64,000 nt of DNA, taken from NCBI GenBank assembly GCA_958296225.1, contig OY282456.1, positions 1,178,001 through 1,242,000 of the forward strand, read 5' to 3'. Within the stretch, counting starts at the first letter, position 1. Each line of letters begins with the position of its first letter. Source of the stretch: an uncultured Dehalococcoidia bacterium. Its GTDB lineage: Bacteria > Chloroflexota > Dehalococcoidia > Lucifugimonadales > UBA3495. A program made the translations under genes and the position numbers. Positions 57,815 through 64,000 of this stretch are shown piece by piece. Under the pieces are notes generated by a model. It was not told the DNA's origin. It saw only the letters and a program-made list of their open reading frames with translations, and made no database searches.

Positions 57815-58573
57815 ATGCCGTTTTATACTAAAGGCGATGTCCGCATCCAGTACGAGGAGGTTGGGGACGGTTTCCCGCTGCTGGTTACCCCCGGCGGGGG
57901 GTTGAACTCTCTAATCAGCAACTGGCCGGGACAGGTGTTCAATGCGATGGAGGAATTTAAGAACGACTTCCGCTGCATCACGATGGACCAGCGCAACGCC
58001 AACGGCGGCGCGTCCAGCGGCCCGGTGCAGGTCAACGACCCCTGGGGCGCCTTTGCCAACGACCAGCTGGGGCTGATGGACCACTTGGGCATCGACGAGT
58101 TCTTTTTCATGGGCTACTGCATCGGCGGCCCCTTTGCGCTCAAGCTCATCGAGCGGGCGCCCGAGCGCGTCCTGGCGGCGGTACTCTGCCAGCCGGTTGG
58201 CCACGCCAGCAAAACCCCGGACTCAATGTACGACTCCGGCCGCGACGTTTGGGGCCCCGAGCTGTGCGCCCGACGGGACGACGTGACGATGGAGACCGTC
58301 GAGCAGTACCTGCACAACCTTTATCGGTTGCAGCCGGACTTTATGTACTGCGTGTCCCGCGATTTCGCCCGCGCGTGCCAGACCCCGATGCTGGTGATGC
58401 CCGACGACACGCCGTCCCATTCCCTGGAGGCCGCCATGGACCTGGTGGAGCTGGCCCCCAAAGCCCAGGTGACGGCGTACCCCTGGAAAGAATCCCCGGA
58501 CTTGAAGGCGGAGACGATAAACCAGGTGCGCGATTTCCTCCGGGCGCATCAACCCGCGCCGGCCGCCCGCTGA
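57815..58573 (+). CDS. Alpha/beta hydrolase with a Cys nucleophile
   Basis: 252 aa, ATG 57815 behind AGGAGG. LLVTPGGGLNSLISNWPGQ is the oxyanion loop; FMGYCIGGPFALKLIERAP is the nucleophile elbow with Cys in place of Ser (G-x-C-x-G), as in dienelactone hydrolases. MLVMPDDTPSHSLEAAMDL contains the acid and probably the His. Such enzymes hydrolyse lactones or thioesters. The divergent hydantoinase is 219 bases away. Confidence 0.8.
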   Translation: MPFYTKGDVRIQYEEVGDGFPLLVTPGGGLNSLISNWPGQVFNAMEEFKNDFRCITMDQRNANGGASSGPVQVNDPWGAFANDQLGLMDHLGIDEFFFMGYCIGGPFALKLIERAPERVLAAVLCQPVGHASKTPDSMYDSGRDVWGPELCARRDDVTMETVEQYLHNLYRLQPDFMYCVSRDFARACQTPMLVMPDDTPSHSLEAAMDLVELAPKAQVTAYPWKESPDLKAETINQVRDFLRAHQPAPAAR

Positions 58574-58591
58574 AAGGCGCCGGCTGCCGAA

Positions 58592-59854
58592 TCAATAACG
58601 GCCGGCATTCTCCCCGAACTGCCGGCCGAACAGGCTTGTCATCAGCGCGCTGGCAATCGTAACTCCCAGGCACAGGTAGCCGATTCCGGCGTAGCCCGTG
58701 TTCGCCAGTAGCGCGCCGGCAATCGCCGCCCCCAGCGCGCCGCCTAACTGGTTGCTCAGCCCCATCAGGCTGGCCCCCGTGGCCTTGGACTCGCCCGAAT
58801 ACTCGGTGCTGATGGCCACCAGCGCGGGCATTGCCGGGCTGAGCAAACCCGTCCCCACCGTGGCCACCGCCACTGCCACCCAGATGTTGGACTCTACGGA
58901 GAAAAGCAGGAACCCGCAAATGCCCCCGGCGACCGAAGTGCCGGCGATGAGCATGGCGCGGCGCCTTTGCTGCGCCACGAACGCCGCCGAGTAGCTGCCG
59001 GCCATCTGTACGACAGCCGTTATCGCCAGCGGCAGAGCCACAAATCCCACGCTCACCCCGTAGGTGTTTATCAAATAGACGGCAAAAAAGGTGACCGTCG
59101 CCCAGTAAGCGATGCGCTGCGTCGTGCCAACGGCGACGGCCACGCGGAAAAAACGCAGCGACAGCAGCGCCCGGTATCGGGAGAAAAATCCCCAGCTGCG
59201 AGTTCTCTGGGCGTTGTTTCGCGGAAACCAGATAAAGTTGGCCACCAGCCCCACCGCCAGCAGCGCCCCGGTAACTAGGAAAGGCAGTTGCCAGCCCCGC
59301 CAGTCGGCCAGCACGGCGATCAGCGGCACGGTGATGAGCAGCGTCAGCCCGTTCAGGCCCAGCAGTGCGCCGACCGCCTGAGCGCGCCGGGCCGGGGAAA
59401 TGACGTCCGACACTGCCCCTACTGCGGTGGGCGGCATCGTCCCGCCGGCCAGGCCGGTCAGCACCCGCAGCGCCAGCAGCGTCTCAATGTTGGGCGCAAA
59501 AGCCGAAGCCGTGACGGACACCGCCAGCACCAGCAGCCCGGCCAGCACCACCGGACGGCGGCCAAAGGAATCGGACAAAGGGCCCACCAGGAGCAACGAG
59601 ACGCCCCAAGCCGCCGCAGTAGCGGTCGCCAGCTGGCCGGCAACCGCTACCGAGATTTCCAGGTCCGATGCAATGTCCTCCAGGAGCGGCGGGACGATGA
59701 AAACCGCGCTTAGAGCGGCAAAGACGGCCAGCGCCAGTACGGTAAAAAACCAGCCCTTGTTTATCTCTTTGGCGCTTGCCGGCGCCGTTTGCGTCCCGAT
59801 GTCCCTTGTTCTCCCAACAGAATCGCGGCCCGACTTGCGCCTTGCGCGCCCCAC
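58592..59854 (-). CDS. Major-facilitator-superfamily transporter
   Basis: 420 aa with about 12 hydrophobic helices. LLLVGPLSDSFGRRPVVL is the MFS loop 2-3 motif (GxLxDrxGrr). GGTMPPTAVGAVSDVISPARRAQAVG matches drug-efflux MFS members. The N-terminal 30 residues are basic and soluble. A drug/metabolite exporter is likely. The substrate is unknown; it converges with the hydrolase gene. Confidence 0.9.
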   Translation of the reverse strand: MGRARRKSGRDSVGRTRDIGTQTAPASAKEINKGWFFTVLALAVFAALSAVFIVPPLLEDIASDLEISVAVAGQLATATAAAWGVSLLLVGPLSDSFGRRPVVLAGLLVLAVSVTASAFAPNIETLLALRVLTGLAGGTMPPTAVGAVSDVISPARRAQAVGALLGLNGLTLLITVPLIAVLADWRGWQLPFLVTGALLAVGLVANFIWFPRNNAQRTRSWGFFSRYRALLSLRFFRVAVAVGTTQRIAYWATVTFFAVYLINTYGVSVGFVALPLAITAVVQMAGSYSAAFVAQQRRRAMLIAGTSVAGGICGFLLFSVESNIWVAVAVATVGTGLLSPAMPALVAISTEYSGESKATGASLMGLSNQLGGALGAAIAGALLANTGYAGIGYLCLGVTIASALMTSLFGRQFGENAGRY

Positions 59855-59928
59855 AATAATAACACGCCCGCCGCCCTATCCGCCGGCAGCGGCATTGACA
59901 CTGCCGGCGGGCAATTCCAGTGCCGGGA

Positions 59929-60918
59929 TCAGTTGGGGAACCACATCACCGAGGAGATTTCGCTGAACTCCCGGTCCAGCTTGGCCCACGACGCGCCGGC
60001 ATCCTCGGATTGATACAGATAACCGTAGCGGCTGCCGGCCAGCAGAAAGTCGGGATTCTGCGGTTGGGAGTTCACTACCCACATTGCGGTGTTGGGTTCC
60101 ACCGGCAAGTCCAGGCTGTTCCACGTTGCGCCGGCGTCTTCCGAGCGCATCACCACGCCGGTGGATCCGGGGGTGGTGTCGCCAAAGGTAGTGTAGATGA
60201 TTTGCGGGTCGTCGGCCTTCACCTTGATGCCCCGGGGGTAGCCCAGGGGGAAGTTCTGCCGCACGCCCAGGTTGCGCCAGGAGCCGCCGTCGTCGTCGGT
60301 GAGAAACACGTCGTCGTTGACCATCACCACTACCCGGTGGGGCGGCCCGGCGGTTACGGTAACGTTGTGGATGTCCAGGTTGGGAATAACGCTGTGGTCA
60401 ACGGTCTCCCAGGTGTCGCCGCCGTCGGCGCTGTGGCGCAGGCCGTCAACCTCAATGCCCACCCACACGCTGTCGCCGTTGGTGGGGTCAATGGCGATGC
60501 CGGTAACGCGCGGCACTCCGACGGCGGGGCACTCGGCGGCAACCTCCACCGGGCGCAACTCCCAGGTATCGCCGCCGTCGCGGGTGCGGTAGATGCGGCA
60601 CGGGTCGGGCGTGCCGGTGCCGGCGAACCCGACTTGCGGATTGGACGGGTCAAAAGCGATGGCCCACACCGCAGTACCGTTCATCGGGGTGTCGATGCGA
60701 CGCCAGGTGTCGCCGTTGTCGTCGCTGCGGATGATGCCCCGGTCGCAGCCGGCGAGGACGCCGCTCTCCGAACCGGGTACGGGGGTCAGGCAGCGCACCA
60801 CGGCATCGGAGTGGATGCCCTGAGTGATGCCCACCCGCCGCCAGGACTGGCCGCTGTCGATGCTGCGCATCACGCCCTGCCCGGCAGTGCCTACGAGGAT
60901 AGTGATTCCGTCTGCCAT
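59929..60918 (-). CDS. BNR/Asp-box beta-propeller protein, second paralogue
   Basis: 329 aa. Asp-box repeats (SIDSGQSWRRV, SDDNGDTWRRI, TRDGGDTWELR, SADGGDTWETV, TDDDGGSWRNL, SEDAGATWNSL, SEDAGASWAKL) are regularly spaced. The order of blades and the closing FSEISSVMWFPN match the gene at 37844 (FGEIRSVALTPND there). No signal peptide. The two paralogues are 21 kb apart. Confidence 0.85.
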   Translation of the reverse strand: MADGITILVGTAGQGVMRSIDSGQSWRRVGITQGIHSDAVVRCLTPVPGSESGVLAGCDRGIIRSDDNGDTWRRIDTPMNGTAVWAIAFDPSNPQVGFAGTGTPDPCRIYRTRDGGDTWELRPVEVAAECPAVGVPRVTGIAIDPTNGDSVWVGIEVDGLRHSADGGDTWETVDHSVIPNLDIHNVTVTAGPPHRVVVMVNDDVFLTDDDGGSWRNLGVRQNFPLGYPRGIKVKADDPQIIYTTFGDTTPGSTGVVMRSEDAGATWNSLDLPVEPNTAMWVVNSQPQNPDFLLAGSRYGYLYQSEDAGASWAKLDREFSEISSVMWFPN

Positions 60919-60962
60919 AATTTCACCTCACAAAGCAGTGTGCAGTTTCCGGTACAGTGCTA

Positions 60963-62273
60963 TCACTCATAAGATGCCAATCTGTACCGCTCACTGTTAT
61001 CTATTTGCCTCTTGACGGTAACAGTGGATACATTGAAATACTCGGAAATCTGGTCCTGATTCTCGTCGGAAAAGTCGCCTTTAAGCATATCATGCGCGTC
61101 TTTCCAGGGACATAGCAGTTGCGCGGCAAAAGCGCGTTGGGCTTTCTGGCGATAGCTGTGCGACCGGGTTGCCGGCGACAACGGCTCAGCAAGCGCGCTT
61201 TCATAATTGGCAAATAGCCGGTCGCCAATCAGGCGCGACACATCAAAGCGACGGCCCGTTTCCAGGTGCGGCCTGATGGCAACGCGGTCGCCATTGTCAG
61301 GGCTATGCAAGACCCAGGACAAGCTGCCCGTGCTGAACTCGGATGTGATGACTTTAACCGCCATTCCGGCCAAATCGGCCAGGTGTGCGTTGGTGACCTG
61401 ACCGGTCAAACCAGCCTCGTGCCTGACGGCGTCAGCCATAGCAATGCCGATGCGCCAAGCCTCAGTACTGCCCCATTGCAGCGGCATTTGGGAAGTCGCC
61501 AACCGGAAACCATCCCCGGCGTTCATCGTGAACCCTAATTTCTCGGATATATCGCCAATCTGTTGTGCCGACAACAAACTGCTTGCGGGGCCGGTCGCCA
61601 GTTCGTACATCGCATTGTCCCCCAGAGATTCCGCATCCGCAAGCCAGTTCTCGATTCGCATTGCATCCGCGCTGTCCGGGTCAAATCCCAACCGCGCTTC
61701 TGTACCGCGGAAACGGGTGAGTTCGTAGTCATTGCGCGCAACGGTGAGGTCATTCCATAGTGTTTGTAGATTCGTACCATAGATATCGGCATCTACCAAT
61801 CGTTGCAGAACGAAGCCCACGAATTCGTCAATGGCGTTTTCGAGTTCAATCGCCGGGACGGCAACCGGCGGCGCCCCGAGGTAGGCGAAAAGCGAGGAGT
61901 CAACCAGGTGAGAGCGTTCCGCAACTATATCACACTGGAAGCCGTCGCACGAAAATGTGATGTTGGGCCATGCGTAACCCTCGCCGATGTCGGACATACG
62001 GTGCGCCAAATCCCACTCCAGAGGTAATTGGAGGCCATCCGACGGGCGGGGTTCCCAGCGTAGCCGCCACCAGTTCCAGACCAGCCACTCCGCGAAGTGG
62101 TAGCCGGACACATACGGCCCAAGCTGGTAACTGCGCTGGTTGCCATCGGCTTCGGTTAAAGCGCTCAACGTATGCTCGCCGCAGGAAATTTCCAGTCGAC
62201 CGAAAGCGGCGCGCTCGTACAGTGGGCCTTCGTCCAGCAACGCTGGAACCAGGCCAATTCTCAGATTGCTCAT
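60963..62273 (-). CDS. ImmA/IrrE-like protein lacking the HExxH zinc motif, second of an ATGA-overlapped pair
   Basis: 436 aa from ATG 62273, which overlaps the stop of the upstream gene (ATGA). The C-terminal region has RRFDVSRLIGDRLF at the place where peptidases of this family read RRFTLAHELGHLLL, so the two zinc-binding His residues and the Glu are missing. It continues with AFAAQLLCPWKDAHDML and a helix-turn-helix-like end (ISEYFNVSTVTVKRQIDN), as in ImmA/IrrE. The first 300 residues are unique (LGPYVSGYHFAEWLVWNWWRL). A pseudo-enzyme sensor or antitoxin-related protein is possible. Confidence 0.7.
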   Translation of the reverse strand: MSNLRIGLVPALLDEGPLYERAAFGRLEISCGEHTLSALTEADGNQRSYQLGPYVSGYHFAEWLVWNWWRLRWEPRPSDGLQLPLEWDLAHRMSDIGEGYAWPNITFSCDGFQCDIVAERSHLVDSSLFAYLGAPPVAVPAIELENAIDEFVGFVLQRLVDADIYGTNLQTLWNDLTVARNDYELTRFRGTEARLGFDPDSADAMRIENWLADAESLGDNAMYELATGPASSLLSAQQIGDISEKLGFTMNAGDGFRLATSQMPLQWGSTEAWRIGIAMADAVRHEAGLTGQVTNAHLADLAGMAVKVITSEFSTGSLSWVLHSPDNGDRVAIRPHLETGRRFDVSRLIGDRLFANYESALAEPLSPATRSHSYRQKAQRAFAAQLLCPWKDAHDMLKGDFSDENQDQISEYFNVSTVTVKRQIDNSERYRLASYE

Positions 62274-62758
62274 GAGCATTTTTCCCGCCATGCAGCAATT
62301 ATATACCGGCGCATCCGCTGCTCCCGGCATAGCCGATACCCATGATAGCTAGTCCCATCATCGCCGAGCTTCGCCTCATAAGGCTCGCCACGACTGTCAA
62401 CGGCCCAGACATATTTGGGAAGCCGGGCGTCAACGAGGCTGCTGCTTATCATACCCAACTGCACACCGGAGCGAAACATCTCAATCGCCTCCCGCAAGTG
62501 CACCGTCCGAATGTCATCGCAGACACACTTATGCGGGCGCGGGTTCACCGGAGGGTTGAAGCTATAGTCAGCCGCCCGCGTTTTGTGGTGGGCGCTGCCT
62601 ACATAGCGGGCTTTGGCAAGATTGGATTCAACTTCCCGGCTGATAATCTCGGGACGGGCTATCCTGCGTTTGGGGTCGTTCCCCTGATATTTCTGATATG
62701 GCACAGGAACTCCGTCGTTGTTATCGCCAAAATCGCGCTGGTTGGCGTTGCTCGGCAT
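62270..62758 (-). CDS. Unknown protein, first of the pair with the ImmA-like gene
   Basis: 162 aa from ATG 62758 behind GGTGG. Motifs: YVGSAHHKTRAADYSFNPP, RPHKCVCDDIRTVHLREAIEMF, and LPKYVWAVDSRGEPYEAKLGD, YHGYRL. It has Cys and His residues spaced in the first half that could bind metal, but no family is assigned. Its stop overlaps the ATG of the ImmA-like gene, so the two are coupled. It diverges in composition only slightly from its neighbours. Confidence 0.65.
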   Translation of the reverse strand: MPSNANQRDFGDNNDGVPVPYQKYQGNDPKRRIARPEIISREVESNLAKARYVGSAHHKTRAADYSFNPPVNPRPHKCVCDDIRTVHLREAIEMFRSGVQLGMISSSLVDARLPKYVWAVDSRGEPYEAKLGDDGTSYHGYRLCREQRMRRYIIAAWREKCS

Positions 62759-62790
62759 GGCGCCACCAGCGCGTTCTATGTCAATCAGGT

Positions 62791-64000
62791 TCAGTTGCCG
62801 TCGCCCGAACCCGCCGGGGCGGCCGCGGCGCGCGCGGTTGTGGCGGCCCCGGGTGTGGGCGACTCGGCGCGAAATTCCGGCGGCAGGTGCTCCTCCCAAT
62901 CCGGCACTTGATGCCGGTGGGTATTGGGCAGGAACAAAATGGCGATTACCCCGCCCAGGCTCATCAGGAAGGACAGCAGGATAGTCCAGCAGTAGGGGTT
63001 GTCGAAAATCATCGGGAAACCCAGCTGCCGCACCCCGATGAGCAGCAGGCTGCCCAACCCGGCGCCGGAGGCCATGCCGGCGCCGGCCCCCATCATCTGG
63101 AAGCCGTAGGCGCTGCCGATGGGCGCGCTGCCGTAGTATTGCCGGTTGATGATGGGAAACGCCGACATTTCGCCGCCAAACCCGATGCCGAACAGGATAG
63201 CGAACAGATAGAACATCCAGGGGTCGCTGGCGAACAGCAGGATTGCCACCGGCATGAACTGCAGGGCGAAGCAGACGGCCATCACCCATTTGCTCCCCAG
63301 CAAGTCCGCGGCGACGGGTACGGCAAAGCGGGTGACGGTGCTGACCAGGCTCATGGTGGCCGCCGCGCCGGCTCCGATGGCCGTAGCCGTCAGCAGGGCC
63401 GGGTCCTGCACGCCCTGGTAGCCTCCCGCCGGCCGCAGGGCGTCAACCACCATAACCGGCAGGAACACGATGACGATGCTATGGCCGGCGCAGCCCCAAT
63501 AGTGGATGCCAATCAGGTTCCAGAACGCCGGGGTTTTGCGTACCTGTTGCAGGAACACGCGGGCCCGCTCTTTGGCGCCGGCTCCGGTGGTCGGCGCCGT
63601 CCGCACCTGTTCGTTGGGGTCGGCGCCCAACTGCCGCATACCCACGTCGGCCGGCGAGTTGTGGAACAGCCGGGTCAACAGCAGCAGGATGATGCCGCCG
63701 AGGATGCCCGGCACCCAGAAGGCCATCCGCAGGCCGATGCTGTCCGCGCTGAAAAACGGGAACGAGTCGGCCCACGCCGCACCGCCGCCCACGGAGAAAT
63801 AGGCCACCAGGCCCAACATTATGGGCGGCGCAATCACCGGGCCAAATCCCTGGGACGACTGCAACAGCCCCATACCCAACCCCAGGTGGCGGCGGAACCA
63901 GGACGTAACGGCCACGGTGAGAGGCACCTGGAATATGCCCATCGAAGCGCTGAGCAGCACGCCAAAGAACACGTACAGCTGCCAGATTTCAGTCATAAAC
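62791..64000 (-). CDS. MFS transporter (oxalate/formate or monocarboxylate-type), N-terminus cut by window edge
   Basis: About 403 residues are visible; the frame is open to the edge of the window, so the first two helices are missing. Ten helices follow (LYVFFGVLLSASMGIFQVPL onward). RRHLGLGMGLLQSSQGFGPVIAPPIM is the helix 4-5 pattern of the OFA/MCT family, and GEMSAFPIINRQYYGSAPIGSAYGF matches the second-half repeat. The C-terminal tail is a long Ala/Pro-rich segment. Likely carries an organic acid. Confidence 0.85.
   Translation of the reverse strand, partial: FMTEIWQLYVFFGVLLSASMGIFQVPLTVAVTSWFRRHLGLGMGLLQSSQGFGPVIAPPIMLGLVAYFSVGGGAAWADSFPFFSADSIGLRMAFWVPGILGGIILLLLTRLFHNSPADVGMRQLGADPNEQVRTAPTTGAGAKERARVFLQQVRKTPAFWNLIGIHYWGCAGHSIVIVFLPVMVVDALRPAGGYQGVQDPALLTATAIGAGAAATMSLVSTVTRFAVPVAADLLGSKWVMAVCFALQFMPVAILLFASDPWMFYLFAILFGIGFGGEMSAFPIINRQYYGSAPIGSAYGFQMMGAGAGMASGAGLGSLLLIGVRQLGFPMIFDNPYCWTILLSFLMSLGGVIAILFLPNTHRHQVPDWEEHLPPEFRAESPTPGAATTARAAAAPAGSGDGN

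Noticed and set aside
1-64000. CRISPR arrays and tRNA genes
   Set aside because: No regularly spaced direct repeats of CRISPR length, no cas-like proteins, and no tRNA cloverleaf signatures were seen.

Overview
The window is GC-rich (roughly 60-65 percent by eye), densely coded on both strands, and looks like a chromosomal segment of an uncultivated Chloroflexota-type bacterium, perhaps Dehalococcoidia/SAR202-like. That placement is inference. It rests on a Gram-positive-type LexA with a matching operator, a CysM of the sulfur-carrier-dependent (mycobacterial) type, an F420/LLM-type oxidoreductase, several Uma2 nuclease-like genes, many small antibiotic-monooxygenase/tautomerase-like enzymes, and unusual sialidase-like (BNR) beta-propellers. 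No rRNA, tRNA or CRISPR array was found.

Layout. 1-5.5 kb: the end of a D-aminoacylase-type amidohydrolase, a Rieske protein, an unusual beta-propeller/Ig-like gene pair, two tandem ABM-fold proteins, autoregulated lexA, and a small NrtS-like membrane protein. 5.5-11.3 kb: the translation/transcription operon nusA-ylxR-infB-rbfA-truB (minus strand), with a good promoter and a structured leader RNA upstream of nusA; rimP is missing. 11.3-15 kb: a cysteine-biosynthesis unit (Rrf2 regulator, MoeB/ThiF-like E1, CysM) split by a 1,076-bp insertion sequence with perfect 25-bp ends and a 9-bp target duplication. 15.8-29.3 kb: assorted metabolism, NhaA, a pentapeptide-repeat protein, a probable UGA-encoded selenoprotein of the SelW/Rdx family, a MaoC/hot-dog pair, two recently duplicated Uma2 genes, a Gfo/Idh/MocA oxidoreductase, an OLD-like ATPase and an aldo/keto reductase. 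29.3-35.3 kb: a tandem duplication of a large secreted leucine-rich-repeat/Calx-beta surface protein. The first copy is a pseudogene. The second is open but has a 14-C tract between its conserved start codons and its signal peptide, which suggests phase variation. A MITE related to the 13-kb insertion sequence follows.

35.3-43.3 kb: an LLM oxidoreductase, an alpha/beta hydrolase, a BNR propeller, then an accessory stretch of unknown small gene pairs, a lower-GC two-gene cassette (membrane protein plus cytosolic partner) and a fused DNA methyltransferase/endonuclease, which together resemble a small defence island. 43.3-55 kb: a ThDP enzyme, tautomerases, an HNH nuclease, PaREP1-like pairs, an FAD oxidoreductase, an ABC exporter, a tandem unknown pair, an M20 amidohydrolase, CoxG and TenA. 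55-64 kb: a GIY-YIG nuclease, a hydantoinase (which could work with the M20 enzyme), an alpha/beta hydrolase with a Cys nucleophile, two MFS transporters (the second cut by the window edge), a second BNR propeller, and an ATGA-overlapped pair whose second member looks like an ImmA/IrrE peptidase that has lost HExxH.

Recurring themes are tandem paralogue pairs, short 5' leaders with TATAAT-like boxes only 6-12 nt before start codons, and dispersed palindromic repeats of several families.
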